64,000 nucleotides of DNA from Pseudomonadota bacterium (GCA_021845805.1 JAJZVD010000007.1:1-64000), one strand, 5' to 3'. Shown: positions 27,970 to 36,799, numbered from the stretch's first letter. Notes: generated by a model from the letters alone, not told the origin. Made by a program: numbers and translations.

Positions 27970-28940
27970 ACCGCCCCCAACAGCTCTGCGTGGTGATCCC
28001 CGCGCATAACGAATGCGCCAACGTGGCCGCGATGGTCGACCGGCTCGGCGCCGTGCTCGACCCGCTGGCGCTCGACTGGACGATCCTGTTCGTCGACGAC
28101 GGCTCGCGCGATGGCACGTCCGAGGCGGTGCGCTTCCAGAACGCGCGCGACGGCCGGGTGCGAGGGCTCACGCTCTCGCGCAACTTCGGCAAGGAAGCCG
28201 CGATGGCCGCGGGCCTGCGCCAGGCCGAAGGCGCCGACGCCGTGGTGCTGATGGACGCCGATCTGCAACACCCGCCCGAGGTGCTGCCCGCCTTCGTCGC
28301 CGCCTGGCGCGCCGGGGCCGAGGTGGTGCAGGGCCACCGCCGCCCCGCACCCGGCGAAAGCCCCCGCCGCCGCGCCGCGTCCGAGGCGTTCTACGCCGTC
28401 TTCCGCCGCCTCTCGCAGATGCCGCTCGAGGCGGGGGCGGTGGATTTCGTGCTGCTGGACCGCAAGGCGGTCGAGGCACTGAACCGCATGGGCGAACGCA
28501 CCCGCTTCACCAAGGGGCTGTTCCACTGGATCGGCTTCCGCACCGAGGTGGTGCCCTTCGACGTGGCCGCCCGCGCCGCCGGGCAATCCACCTTCACCCC
28601 GCGCAAGCTGCTGGCCTTCGCGGCCGATGGCATCATCGCCTTCTCCTCGCTGCCGCTCAGGATCTGGTCGGGGGTGGGCGCGCTGATCTCGGGCGGTGCG
28701 ATCCTTTACGCGATCTACTTCGCCCTGCGCACCCTGATCCGCGGCGCCGATGTGCCGGGCTTTCCCTCGCTGATCGTGTCGATCACCTTCCTGTCGGGCA
28801 TCCAGCTTCTGTCGCTCGGGGTGATCGGCGAATACCTCTCGCGCATCTACGAGGAAACCAAGGCGCGCCCGCTCTACCTGATCCGCGAGGTGATCGGCAT
28901 CACCCGCACCCCGGTGGAAACCCGGCAGGACGCGGCGTGA
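27966..28940 (+). CDS. GT2 polyprenyl-phosphate sugar transferase (ArnC/GtrB/FlmF2-like)
   Basis: The 324-residue protein has a cytoplasmic GT-A domain (CVVIPAHNECANVAAMV; FVDDGSRDGT; MDADLQHPPEV with the metal-binding DAD) and two C-terminal membrane helices (about 233-255 and 266-290), the dolichol-phosphate mannose synthase/GtrB layout. It should load a nucleotide-activated sugar onto undecaprenyl phosphate on the inner leaflet. Start GTG at 27966 overlaps the GT39 stop; its own stop overlaps the next start in the same way, so all three are tightly coupled. Confidence 0.9.
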   Translation: MNRPQQLCVVIPAHNECANVAAMVDRLGAVLDPLALDWTILFVDDGSRDGTSEAVRFQNARDGRVRGLTLSRNFGKEAAMAAGLRQAEGADAVVLMDADLQHPPEVLPAFVAAWRAGAEVVQGHRRPAPGESPRRRAASEAFYAVFRRLSQMPLEAGAVDFVLLDRKAVEALNRMGERTRFTKGLFHWIGFRTEVVPFDVAARAAGQSTFTPRKLLAFAADGIIAFSSLPLRIWSGVGALISGGAILYAIYFALRTLIRGADVPGFPSLIVSITFLSGIQLLSLGVIGEYLSRIYEETKARPLYLIREVIGITRTPVETRQDAA

Positions 28941-29815
28941 GCCCGTTCCTGCTGCTGGCCGATGACTACGCCCTGTCACCCGGCGTTTCCGCCGGAATAG
29001 AGACGCTTGCCGCCGCAGGCCGCCTGTCGGGCACCGCCGCCATCACCACCCTGCCCGACTGGTCCGCGGCGGGCGACCGGGTCCGCGCGCTGCGTCGGCA
29101 GATCGCCGTGGGGCTGCACCTGAACCTGACGCTGGGCGCGCCGCTGGGGCCCATGCCCGCCCATGCGCCGGGCGGCGCCCTGCCCCCGGTCGGCACCTGG
29201 ATCGCGCGCGCCTGGACCGGGCGGATCGACCCGGCCGAGGTCGAGCGCGAGATCGACCGCCAGTTCGCCTGCTTCGAGGCGATCGCCCAGGCCGCGCCCG
29301 ATTACGTCGACGGCCACCACCACGTCCAAGCCCTGCCCGGCGTGCGCGCGGCCCTGCTGCGGGTGATCGCGCGCCGCTATCCGCCCGGGCAGGCCCCGCT
29401 GCTGCGCCTGCCCGGCGACCGGCTGGCGCGCATCGCCGCCCGCGGCGGCGCCTGGCCCAAGGCGGTGGTGCTGACGCTTGCCACCGCCGGCGCCCGCACC
29501 GCCTTCCGCCGGGCAGGCGCCCCGGTCAACGACAGCTTTGCCGGGGTCTCGGGCTTCGACCGCGCGATCCCCTTCGCCCGCGAACTCGCCCGCTTCGCGC
29601 GCGCGCCCGGCCCCGTCCACCTCGTCATGTGCCACCCCGGCCACCCCGACGCGGCCCTGGCCGCGCTAGACCCGCTCGCCGCCCGGCGCGAGGACGAATT
29701 CGCCGCCCTCATGGCCGACGCGACCCTGCCCGCCCGCATCCTGCACCCCGCCACCCGCCGCGATGCCGCGGGCCGGATCGACTGGCGCCAGATCGCCGCA
29801 CCCGCGGCGCGATAG
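28937..29815 (+). CDS. YdjC/ChbG/HpnK-family carbohydrate deacetylase (NaxD-like)
   Basis: The 292-residue protein starts at GTG 28937 with FLLLADDYALSPGVSAGI (metal-binding DD) and continues with VGLHLNLTLG, DYVDGHHHVQALPGV (metal-binding His cluster) and LVMCHPGHPD. The family removes N-acetyl groups from amino sugars. Its place immediately after a GT39 and a GT2 gene mirrors Francisella NaxD, which deacetylates undecaprenyl-phosphate N-acetylgalactosamine before transfer to lipid A. HpnK (hopanoid) and ChbG (chitobiose) roles are less likely because no hopanoid or chitin genes are near. Confidence 0.87.
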   Translation: MSPFLLLADDYALSPGVSAGIETLAAAGRLSGTAAITTLPDWSAAGDRVRALRRQIAVGLHLNLTLGAPLGPMPAHAPGGALPPVGTWIARAWTGRIDPAEVEREIDRQFACFEAIAQAAPDYVDGHHHVQALPGVRAALLRVIARRYPPGQAPLLRLPGDRLARIAARGGAWPKAVVLTLATAGARTAFRRAGAPVNDSFAGVSGFDRAIPFARELARFARAPGPVHLVMCHPGHPDAALAALDPLAARREDEFAALMADATLPARILHPATRRDAAGRIDWRQIAAPAAR

Positions 29816-29834
29816 CCCGCGCGGCCTTGCCAGC

Positions 29835-29851
29835 ATCCCCCCCGGGGGGAT
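29835..29851. promoter_or_regulatory. Candidate DmeR operator (C/G tract dyad)
   Basis: ATCCCCCCCGGGGGGAT is a perfect 17-bp dyad around one central C. It ends 11 bp before the dmeR ATG. CsoR/RcnR-family repressors bind G/C tracts flanked by A/T, so this fits autoregulation of dmeRF. Confidence 0.7.
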
Positions 29852-29862
29852 AGGGATAGGCC

Positions 29863-30117
29863 ATGACCCACGCATCGCACCCCGACATCATCCTGCGGCT
29901 GAAGCGCGCGCAGGGCCATCTGGCCAGCGTGATCGAGATGTTCGCCGCCGGCCGCCCCTGCCTTGATCTGGCCCAGCAGTTGTACGCGGTCGAGGCCGCC
30001 ATCGCCCGCGCCAAGCGCGAGCTGATCCACGACCACATCGAACACTGCCTTGGCGACAGCGCCGAGGACGCCCCGGCCACCATCCGGGAGCTGAAGGACA
30101 TCACCAAATACCTGTGA
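29863..30117 (+). CDS. dmeR: CsoR/RcnR-family metal-sensing repressor
   Basis: All-helical DNA-binding metal sensor of 84 residues. The metal-site fingerprint is visible: N-terminal H3/H6, C33, then after exactly 24 residues H58, then C62 (C-X24-H-X3-C as in CsoR/InrS), with H56 and H61 nearby. The H-C-H-C set is typical of Ni/Co sensors rather than Cu(I) CsoR. dmeF begins 7 bp downstream, and a C/G-tract dyad lies just upstream. Metal binding should release the operator and induce the exporter, as for DmeR in rhizobia. Confidence 0.88.
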   Translation: MTHASHPDIILRLKRAQGHLASVIEMFAAGRPCLDLAQQLYAVEAAIARAKRELIHDHIEHCLGDSAEDAPATIRELKDITKYL

Positions 30118-30124
30118 GGGCGCC

Positions 30125-31426
30125 ATGCGGGCACAACTTCTGGACTGGTTCGGCCTTGGCGCGGACCACGATCACCACCATCACCATCACCACCACGGCG
30201 ACGACGGCGGGCACGGCCACAGCCACGGCGTGATCGATGCCACCATCGCCACTACGGCCAAGGGGATCTGGGCGATCAAGTGGTCCTTCGTCATGCTCAT
30301 GGTCACCGGGCTGATCCAGGTGGCGGTCGTCGCCCTGTCGGGCAGCGTGGCGCTGCTGGCCGACACGATCCACAATTTCGCCGATGCCACAACCGCCCTG
30401 CCCCTCTGGCTTGCCTTCGTGCTGGCCCGCCGCCCCGCCTCGCGCCGCTTCCCCTACGGTCTGGGCCGGGTCGAGGATCTGGCCGGCATCGTCATCGTGC
30501 TCATCATCCTCTTCAGCGCCATCGTGGCCGGATACGAGGCGATCGGCCGCCTGATCCACCCGCAGCCGGTCACCAACCTGGGCTGGCTGACGCTGGCCGG
30601 GCTGATCGGCTTTGCCGGCAACGAGGCGGTGGCCCTGTTCCGCATCCGCGTGGGGCGCGAGATCAACTCGGCCGCGCTGATCGCCGATGGCTACCACGCC
30701 CGCACCGACGGGCTGACCAGCCTCGCCGTGGTCGCGGGCGCCGCGGGGGTCTGGGCGGGCTTTCCGCTGGCCGACCCGCTGATCGGCCTTGTCATCACCG
30801 TCACCATCCTCGGCATCGTCTGGCAATCGGCCCGCTCGGTCCTGACGCGGATGCTTGACGGGGTGGACCCCGGCCTGATCGGCGAAATCGAACACGCCGC
30901 CGAACATGTCGCGGGCATCGCCGCCGTCAGCGCGCCGCGCGCGCGCTGGCTAGGCCACAAGCTGCATGTCGAGGTGGCGATCACCGTCGACGAGGGCCTG
31001 TCCGTGGCCGAAGCGCTGGCCATCGCGCAAGAGCTGGAACACGAACTGTTCCACCACATCCCCGCGCTGGCGGTGGCGCAGGTGCGCCTTTTCGGCGACG
31101 ATGACGGCCACGCCCCCGCCGCCGTGCGGCTCGACACGCCGCTGGCGCGCGGGGTGCTTCGGATCGCGGCGACGGCTGCGGGCGAACGGCTGCACCTGCG
31201 GCTGTCGCGCGCGGCCCCGGGGCTTCAGGCCGAAGTGCAGATCGACCGCGGCGCCGCGGGGCCGGAACGGCTGCCGCTGGCCCCGGTGCCGGGCGATCCG
31301 CACCTGCTGCAAAGCGCCACGGCCCCGGCGGAACCCCACAGCTTCGGCGCGGTGCTGCTGCTGGATGCGGGCGGCGAACGCCTCCGCCACCCCTTCACGA
31401 TGACAGAACCCGACCACGCGCATTGA
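30125..31426 (+). CDS. dmeF: Cation diffusion facilitator (Co/Ni exporter, DmeF-like)
   Basis: Inner-membrane metal/proton antiporter of 433 residues. A His-rich cytoplasmic N-terminus (an eight-His run within 15-35, then GHGHSHG) precedes six membrane helices with the metal sites ADTIHNFAD (helix 2) and ADGYHARTDGLTS (helix 5). The C-terminal cytoplasmic domain is extended beyond the usual CDF domain by about 110 residues that are not recognised. Coupled to dmeR. Cobalt/nickel specificity is inferred from the DmeRF arrangement. Confidence 0.9.
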   Translation: MRAQLLDWFGLGADHDHHHHHHHHGDDGGHGHSHGVIDATIATTAKGIWAIKWSFVMLMVTGLIQVAVVALSGSVALLADTIHNFADATTALPLWLAFVLARRPASRRFPYGLGRVEDLAGIVIVLIILFSAIVAGYEAIGRLIHPQPVTNLGWLTLAGLIGFAGNEAVALFRIRVGREINSAALIADGYHARTDGLTSLAVVAGAAGVWAGFPLADPLIGLVITVTILGIVWQSARSVLTRMLDGVDPGLIGEIEHAAEHVAGIAAVSAPRARWLGHKLHVEVAITVDEGLSVAEALAIAQELEHELFHHIPALAVAQVRLFGDDDGHAPAAVRLDTPLARGVLRIAATAAGERLHLRLSRAAPGLQAEVQIDRGAAGPERLPLAPVPGDPHLLQSATAPAEPHSFGAVLLLDAGGERLRHPFTMTEPDHAH

Positions 31427-31473
31427 CCGCCGCGCCACTGGCGGCGCGCGCGGATGCGCCCTATGTGTTGTCC

Positions 31474-31830
31474 ATGCAGGTCCGATTGAGCCTTCTGCGG
31501 GTCGTGATCGTGGTGCTGGCGCTTGTTGCGCTGGCCCTGCCGCAGGCGCCTGCCGCAGCGCAGGACGCGGGCCCGATGGCCATCGCCCGGTCCACGATGC
31601 TGCACCGGATGCCGGACATGGCAGACATGGTGCATGGCACCGCGCATGGGCAGGCCGATCTGGACCTTTGCGTGCAGCACTGCCTGGCCAGCGTCGCGAT
31701 CCTGCCCGCAACGCCCGCGCCCGCCGCGCGCACGGTCGGGCGCCGCGTCCTGCCGGTGTCGCCCCCCGGATACCCCCGCCTCGATCCGCCCGAGCCGCAG
31801 GGGCCGCCGCCGAAAGCCGCCCTCTCCTGA
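31474..31830 (+). CDS. Secreted Met/His/Cys-rich small protein, possible copper binder
   Basis: 118 residues from ATG 31474, with a clear signal peptide (LLRVVIVVLALVALALPQAP, cleavage after AAA-Q-D). The mature part is rich in potential metal ligands: STMLHRMPDMADMVHGTAHG, then LCVQHCLA (C-x3-C with His). The C-terminus is Pro-rich. No known family was recognised. It lies 47 bp after dmeF and 74 bp before the multicopper oxidase gene, so a role in periplasmic copper handling is likely but inferred. The ribosome-binding site is weak; GTG 31465 is an alternative start. Confidence 0.6.
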   Translation: MQVRLSLLRVVIVVLALVALALPQAPAAAQDAGPMAIARSTMLHRMPDMADMVHGTAHGQADLDLCVQHCLASVAILPATPAPAARTVGRRVLPVSPPGYPRLDPPEPQGPPPKAALS

Positions 31831-31904
31831 CCGAAGCCGGGCGGGCCCTCCGGTGCCGCCCACCCCCCCTGTCCGCGCCCCCTCCGGGCGCAAGGAGAGC
31901 ATCC

Positions 31905-33428
31905 ATGACCCTGACCCGTCGCGGCTTTCTCGCCGCCAGCGCGGCGCTTGCCGCACCGCTTCTGATCCCCGCCCGCAGCCGCGCCGCCGCCCCCGCGGCG
32001 GTGCTGCGCGCCGAAACCCGCGTGCTCGACATCGGCGGCCGGGCGGCCACCGTCTGGGGCCTGACCAACGGCACCGGCACCCAGGGCCTGACGCTGGCCT
32101 CCGGCGAACGCTTCCAGGTCACGCTGAAGAACGCCCTGCCGGAACCGACCCTGATCCACTGGCACGGCCAGATCCCGCCGAACGTGCAGGACGGGGTGCC
32201 CGACATGCCCGCCCCGAAACTGGCACCGGGCGAAGAGCGCGGCTACGACTTCGCGCCGCGCCCCGGCACCTACTGGATGCACGCGCATATCCCGCTTCAG
32301 GAACTGCGCCTGCTGGCCGCGCCGCTGATCGTTCACAGCGCCGAAGACATGGCCGAAGACCGCCAGCAAGTGGTGATATTCCTGCACGATTTCACCTTCC
32401 GGGCCCCGGACGAGGTGATGGCCACCGTCACCGGCAGCGCCGCCGCCGACCCCCACGCCGCAGGCATGCACGGCATGGCGGGCATGGGCGGATCGGACGG
32501 CATGGCCGGAATGGACATGACCGGCACGGGCGGCATGTCCGGCATGTCCGGCACGGGGGGCATGGCGAACATGGGCGGCATGGCCGCGATGCCCGGCATG
32601 GCGCATGGGGCGATGGACCTCAACGACTTCGACTTCGATGCCTATCTCGCCAACGACCGCACGCTGGACGACCCGCAGGTGGTTGCGGTCGAGCGCGGCG
32701 GCCGCGTCCGGCTCCGGGTGGTGAACGCGGCGGCGGCGACAACCTTCTGGCTTGATCTTGGCGGTCTTGAAGGCGTTCTTGTCGCGGTGGATGGCGAACC
32801 CGTCCAGCCCCGCCGCATCACCCGCTTCGGCCTGGCGATGGCGCAACGGGCCGATGTGCTGATCGACCTGCCCGGCCCCGGCGCCTTCCCCATCCTCGCC
32901 CTGCGCGAAGGCGCGCCCGAGCGCACGGGGATCATCCTTGCGACCCCCGGCGCCACGGTCGCGCGACTGGCCCCGCAGGCCGACACCCCCGCCCCCGCCT
33001 TTTCTGGCGATCTGACGCAAGAGGCGGCCTTGCGCGCCCTGTCCCCCCTGCCCGACCGCCCGGTGGACCATGCGCAGACCCTGATGCTGGCCGGCGCGAT
33101 GCAGCCCTACCGCTGGACGATCGACGGGCGCACCTGGGCCGATCACCTGCCGGTCGAGGTGACGCAGGGCATGCGGGTGGAACTGACCTTCCACAACATG
33201 TCGATGATGGCGCATCCCATGCACCTGCACGGGCATGTGTTCCAGGTCGTGGCCCTGAACGGCCGCCGCCTGGCAGGGGCGCGGCGCGATACGGTGCAGG
33301 TGCCGCCGATGTCGGCCGTCACCATCGCCTTCGACGCAGGCGAGACGGCGCGCTGGATGCTGCACTGCCACCACATGTTCCATCTGCAGACGGGCATGAT
33401 GACCGAACTTGCGATCCGCCCGGCCTGA
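31905..33428 (+). CDS. TAT-exported multicopper oxidase (CopA/CueO-like)
   Basis: Periplasmic copper-resistance oxidase, likely Cu(I) or phenol oxidase. The 507-residue precursor has a twin-arginine signal (TRRGFLAASAALAAPLLIPA). Copper-ligand motifs are LIHWHGQIPP, TYWMHAHI, HPMHLHGHVF and MLHCHHMFHLQTGMM. A Met-rich insert at about 185-240 (repeated GMxGM) is typical of copper-resistance members and can bind Cu(I). AAGGAGAG precedes the ATG at 31905. It follows the small Met/His-rich secreted protein and converges on arsJ, whose stop is 5 bp away. Confidence 0.92.
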   Translation: MTLTRRGFLAASAALAAPLLIPARSRAAAPAAVLRAETRVLDIGGRAATVWGLTNGTGTQGLTLASGERFQVTLKNALPEPTLIHWHGQIPPNVQDGVPDMPAPKLAPGEERGYDFAPRPGTYWMHAHIPLQELRLLAAPLIVHSAEDMAEDRQQVVIFLHDFTFRAPDEVMATVTGSAAADPHAAGMHGMAGMGGSDGMAGMDMTGTGGMSGMSGTGGMANMGGMAAMPGMAHGAMDLNDFDFDAYLANDRTLDDPQVVAVERGGRVRLRVVNAAAATTFWLDLGGLEGVLVAVDGEPVQPRRITRFGLAMAQRADVLIDLPGPGAFPILALREGAPERTGIILATPGATVARLAPQADTPAPAFSGDLTQEAALRALSPLPDRPVDHAQTLMLAGAMQPYRWTIDGRTWADHLPVEVTQGMRVELTFHNMSMMAHPMHLHGHVFQVVALNGRRLAGARRDTVQVPPMSAVTIAFDAGETARWMLHCHHMFHLQTGMMTELAIRPA

Positions 33429-33433
33429 GGCCC

Positions 33434-34678
33434 TCAGCCGACCCGCCGCGCCGCAACCCAGGCCGCCGCCGCCATCGCCGCGGCGGTGGCCAGACACAGC
33501 GCCAGCCCGCCAACCTGGTAGCTGACCCCCGACAGAAGCGTGCCCAGAAGCCGCCCCGCGGCGTTCGACATGTAGTAGAACCCCACGTCCATCGCGACCC
33601 GCTCGGTTCGGCTGAAGGCCAGGATCAGGTAGGAATGCGCGGCCGAGACCACCGCAAAGACGAAGCCGAAAGCCAGAAGACCCAGGACCAGCACCAGCGT
33701 CAGCCACCCCGCGGACGCGCCGGCCACCAGCGACAGCCCCGCCAGCACCAGCGGAATGCCCACCAGCGGCAGCCCCCAGCGCGCTGCCAGCGCCACGATC
33801 TCGTGCTCGGGCCGGGTGGCGGCGGCCAGAAGCCGCGGCGCCGCGGCCTGCACCGCGCCATAGCCGATCACCCAGACCGCCATGAACCCGCCCACCAGAA
33901 AGAACGCGAGCCGGTGCCCCGCCGCCGTCCCGTCCGACAGCGCCGCCTCGAAATAGACCGGCACGCCCACCACGAACCACACATCGCGCGCCCCGAACAG
34001 GAACATCCGCGCCGCCGACAGCCGGTTGATGCGGGGATCGCGCGACCGCATCTCGGCGAACCGCGCCCCCCGCCGCCCGCGCGGCAGCCCCGGCGGCATG
34101 AAGGCCACCGCCGCCACCAGGATCACCGCCAGCACCCCCGCCATCGCCCAGATCGCGGCGTGAAACCCGAACCCCGCCAGCAGCGCCGCCCCCAGGAAGA
34201 ACCCCGCCCCCTTCACCGCGTTCTTCGATCCCGTCAGCACCGCCACCCAGCGGAACAGCCCCCCCTGCCCCGCCGGCGCCAGCACCTTGACCGCGCTCTT
34301 GGCGGCCATCTTGGTCAGGTCCTTGGCCACCCCCGACAGCGTCTGCGCCGCCATCACCCAGGCCACCGACAGCGCGATCCCCCAGCCCGGGTCCAGCCGC
34401 GCCAGCGCCACCAGCGCCGCCACCTGCACCGCAAGCCCCGCGTAAAGCGTCGCGGTCAGCCCGAAACGCGCCGCCAGCCAGCCCGCCGACAGGTTGGTGA
34501 CGATGCCCGCCACCTCGTAGCCCAGGAACAGCCAGGCGATGGCGATCGGGCTGAACCCCAGCTGGTCGAAATGCAGCAGCACCAGCATCCGCAAGGCGCC
34601 ATCCGACAGCATGAAGGCCCAGTAGGCCGCCGTCACCGTGGCATAGGCGGCCCGCGCCCGCGGCGGCGCGGCGCTCAC
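33434..34678 (-). CDS. arsJ: Organoarsenical efflux MFS permease
   Basis: The 414-residue major-facilitator protein has 12 predicted helices. The segments [18 protein letters not shown] and [14 protein letters not shown] are characteristic of ArsJ. ArsJ exports 1-arseno-3-phosphoglycerate made by the partner GAPDH from arsenate and glyceraldehyde-3-phosphate; outside, it breaks down to arsenate. Start is GTG at 34678, overlapping the gapdh stop (GTGA). Last gene of the arsenic operon. Confidence 0.93.
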   Translation of the reverse strand: MSAAPPRARAAYATVTAAYWAFMLSDGALRMLVLLHFDQLGFSPIAIAWLFLGYEVAGIVTNLSAGWLAARFGLTATLYAGLAVQVAALVALARLDPGWGIALSVAWVMAAQTLSGVAKDLTKMAAKSAVKVLAPAGQGGLFRWVAVLTGSKNAVKGAGFFLGAALLAGFGFHAAIWAMAGVLAVILVAAVAFMPPGLPRGRRGARFAEMRSRDPRINRLSAARMFLFGARDVWFVVGVPVYFEAALSDGTAAGHRLAFFLVGGFMAVWVIGYGAVQAAAPRLLAAATRPEHEIVALAARWGLPLVGIPLVLAGLSLVAGASAGWLTLVLVLGLLAFGFVFAVVSAAHSYLILAFSRTERVAMDVGFYYMSNAAGRLLGTLLSGVSYQVGGLALCLATAAAMAAAAWVAARRVG

Positions 34679-35691
34679 GATGCCCCCGCCACCATCCGGG
34701 CAATGTCCGCCAGACGGCAGGCATAGCCCCATTCGTTGTCATACCAGGCGTAGATCTTCACCTGCGTGCCGTTCACCACCATGGTCGAGCCCGCATCGAT
34801 GATGGCCGAACGCGGATCGTTCACGAAATCCGAAGACACCAGCGCCCGCGTCTCGTACCCCAGGATGCCCTGCAACGGCCCCTCGGCCGCCGCGGCCAGC
34901 AGCCCGTTCACCTCCGCCACGGTGGTCGGCCGGCGCAGTTCGAACACGCAATCGGTCAACGAGGCATTCAGCAGCGGCACCCGCACCGCATGCCCGTTCA
35001 GCCGCCCCTTCAGCTCCGGGTAGATCATCGTGATCGCCGTGGCGGACCCCGTCGTCGTCGGGATCAGGTTCGTCAGCGCCGAGCGCGCACGCCGCATGTC
35101 CTTCGCCGGGCGGTCCACCAGCGTCTGCGTGTTGGTGACATCATGGATCGTGGTGATCGACCCGTGCACGATCCCGAGCCCCTCGTGGATCACCTTCACC
35201 ACCGGGGCAAGGCAGTTCGTGGTGCAGCTTGCCGCCGTCACCAGATGATGCCGCGCCGGGTCGTACAGCGCGTGGTTCACCCCGTAGACAAGGTTCAGCG
35301 CCCCGCGATCCTTCACCGGGGCCGACACCACCACCTTCCGCACCCCGGCCGCGGAATAGGGCGCAAGCTTCTCTGCCGTCCTGAAGACGCCGGTGCAGTC
35401 GATCACCACGTCCACCCCCAGCGCCGCCAGCGGCAGATCCTCGATCCGCCGCGCCGCCGTCAGCCGCATCCGCCGGCCGTTCACCGTCAGGCTGTCCGCG
35501 TCATGCCCGATGGCCGCCCCCCAGCGGCCATGCACCGAATCGAATTCCAGCAGCAGCGCGTGCTGCTCGGGCGTTCCGGCCGCGTCGTTCACCAGCACGA
35601 TCTGCCCGCCCTGCCCCGTCTCGACCAGCCGCCGCAACACCAACTTGCCGATCCGGCCCAGCCCGTTCAGCGCAATTCGCGCCCCGCTCAT
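34675..35691 (-). CDS. Arsenic-operon glyceraldehyde-3-phosphate dehydrogenase
   Basis: The 338-residue GAPDH has the NAD motif [15 protein letters not shown] at the N-terminus, active site [14 protein letters not shown] (nucleophile is the first Cys), and the C-terminal [15 protein letters not shown]. In this operon it is expected to use arsenate in place of phosphate, giving 1-arseno-3-phosphoglycerate for ArsJ. The ATG at 35691 overlaps the upstream arsR-arsC stop by 4 bp (ATGA), and its stop overlaps arsJ, so the three are coupled. Confidence 0.94.
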   Translation of the reverse strand: MSGARIALNGLGRIGKLVLRRLVETGQGGQIVLVNDAAGTPEQHALLLEFDSVHGRWGAAIGHDADSLTVNGRRMRLTAARRIEDLPLAALGVDVVIDCTGVFRTAEKLAPYSAAGVRKVVVSAPVKDRGALNLVYGVNHALYDPARHHLVTAASCTTNCLAPVVKVIHEGLGIVHGSITTIHDVTNTQTLVDRPAKDMRRARSALTNLIPTTTGSATAITMIYPELKGRLNGHAVRVPLLNASLTDCVFELRRPTTVAEVNGLLAAAAEGPLQGILGYETRALVSSDFVNDPRSAIIDAGSTMVVNGTQVKIYAWYDNEWGYACRLADIARMVAGAS

Positions 35692-36509
35692 GCCTGCATC
35701 TCCTGCCCCAGATCGTCCAGTCGTTCCTGCAACGCCACCCGCTCCAGCGCCGCCACCGGCAGCGCCACGAAGGCCGCGATCCGCCGGTGCAGGTCCGCAT
35801 AGGTGGTGGCAAAGGCCAGCGCGCGCAGCGCGGGCGCCCCCTGCACCGCGGCCGGGTCGGGCAGGCCCCAATGCGCCGTCATCGGCTGGCCCGGCCAGGC
35901 GGCACAGTCTTCATGCGCGGCCCGGTCGCAGACGGTAAAGACGAAATCGAACCGCGGCGCCTCGGGGCCGCGGAAGGTCTCCACCCCCTTGGGCCGCAGC
36001 CCGGCCAGGTCATGCCCGTGCCGCCGCAGCAGGTCCAGCGCCTGCGGGTCGGGCGCGGCCTTGGGCCGGGTGCCCGCCGAATGCGCGGCAAAGCACCCCG
36101 CGCCCAGCGTGGTCAGGATCGCCTCGGCCATCAGGGATCGTGCCGAATTGCCCGAACACAGGAATAGCACCTGAAACACCCGCTGGGCCGGAACCGGCAC
36201 CGCCGCCGGGGCGCACAGATCGGGCCGCCCGCGACAGCAATCAGCCAGGAAATAGTCGATCAGCCCCGCCGTCCGCGGCAGGTCGATGGCATAGAGGATC
36301 GCCCGCCCCTCGCGCCGCGGCGCGATCAACCCGGCCCGCTCCAGCGCCTTCAGATAGACCGATGCGGTGTTCTGCTTCAGCCCCAGCGCCCCGGCGATCT
36401 CGCCCGCCCGCACCCCCCGCGGCGCGTGCCGCATCAGAAGCCGGAACACGGCAAGACGGCCCTCATGGCCCAGAACGGCAAAGGTGTCGGCGGCGGTTTC
36501 CATATCCAT
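35688..36509 (-). CDS. ArsR repressor fused to LMW-PTP-type arsenate reductase
   Basis: The 273-residue fusion has an ArsR winged helix at about 6-85 ([38 protein letters not shown]) and an ArsC domain at about 110-250 with the PTP loop C118-SGNSA-R124 (CX5R) and further cysteines C194 and C202 for disulfide relay. Between the domains lies C91-C92-X6-C99, close in spacing to the As(III) site C95-C96-C102 of Acidithiobacillus ArsR. So one protein may both sense As(III) and reduce As(V). First gene of the operon. A TTCATGAA palindrome (36512-36519) sits directly upstream of the ATG. Confidence 0.93.
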   Translation of the reverse strand: MDMETAADTFAVLGHEGRLAVFRLLMRHAPRGVRAGEIAGALGLKQNTASVYLKALERAGLIAPRREGRAILYAIDLPRTAGLIDYFLADCCRGRPDLCAPAAVPVPAQRVFQVLFLCSGNSARSLMAEAILTTLGAGCFAAHSAGTRPKAAPDPQALDLLRRHGHDLAGLRPKGVETFRGPEAPRFDFVFTVCDRAAHEDCAAWPGQPMTAHWGLPDPAAVQGAPALRALAFATTYADLHRRIAAFVALPVAALERVALQERLDDLGQEMQA

Positions 36510-36667
36510 ATTTCATGAATACGTGATTCGTTGCCGACCGGCCAGTGAAGGTTTTGCAACACCTCGCCCGTCGCCAAACCGCGGCGCCCCGGCGCCGCGC
36601 GGCGCATTTCAGGCGGTGTCGCGCACGCCCGGCGGGAAAATGCAGGCCCAGGGGATGACAAATCTTG

Positions 36668-36693
36668 TGCGCAAAATATTGGTCTTTTGCGCA
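36668..36693. repeat. Inverted repeat between ars and par genes
   Basis: TGCGCAAAA (36668-36676) and TTTTGCGCA (36685-36693) form a perfect 9-bp dyad with an 8-bp spacer. It lies in the 331-bp gap (36510-36840) that also holds the ars promoter area, two palindromes of the partition set and a GC hairpin. Could be an operator or a weak terminator. Confidence 0.5.
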
Positions 36694-36729
36694 GCACGTC
36701 GGAAGTGCCTCGCAACCCGCTCACCAACC

Positions 36730-36749
36730 GATTTCCCCGCGGGGAAATC
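36730..36749. repeat. 20-bp partition palindrome, copy 1
   Basis: GATTTCCCCGCGGGGAAATC, here extended to a 24-bp perfect dyad (36728-36751). One of four exact copies near parAB and the initiator; candidate centromere (parS-like) site. Confidence 0.8.
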
Positions 36750-36766
36750 GGCGGCCCCCCGAAAGC

Positions 36767-36799
36767 ACAGGGCCGGCCCCCATCGGGAACCGGCCCTGT
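36767..36799 (-). terminator. Hairpin after parB
   Basis: ACAGGGCCGG (36767-36776) pairs with CCGGCCCTGT (36790-36799), a 10-bp stem with a 13-nt loop. Read on the minus strand it follows the parB stop by about 40 bp and is succeeded by GCTTTCGG. The T run is short, so termination is likely but not certain. Confidence 0.5.

Noticed and set aside
28937-29815. Calling the YdjC-family gene hpnK (hopanoid synthesis)
   Set aside because: No hopanoid genes are nearby; the GT39-GT2 context fits an undecaprenyl-sugar deacetylase better.
31461-34742. A very long open frame (over 1000 codons) on the minus strand across the multicopper oxidase and arsJ region
   Set aside because: It is opposite or out of frame with clear genes that have family motifs; its translation is Gly/Arg/Ala-rich low-complexity, typical of GC-rich shadow frames.
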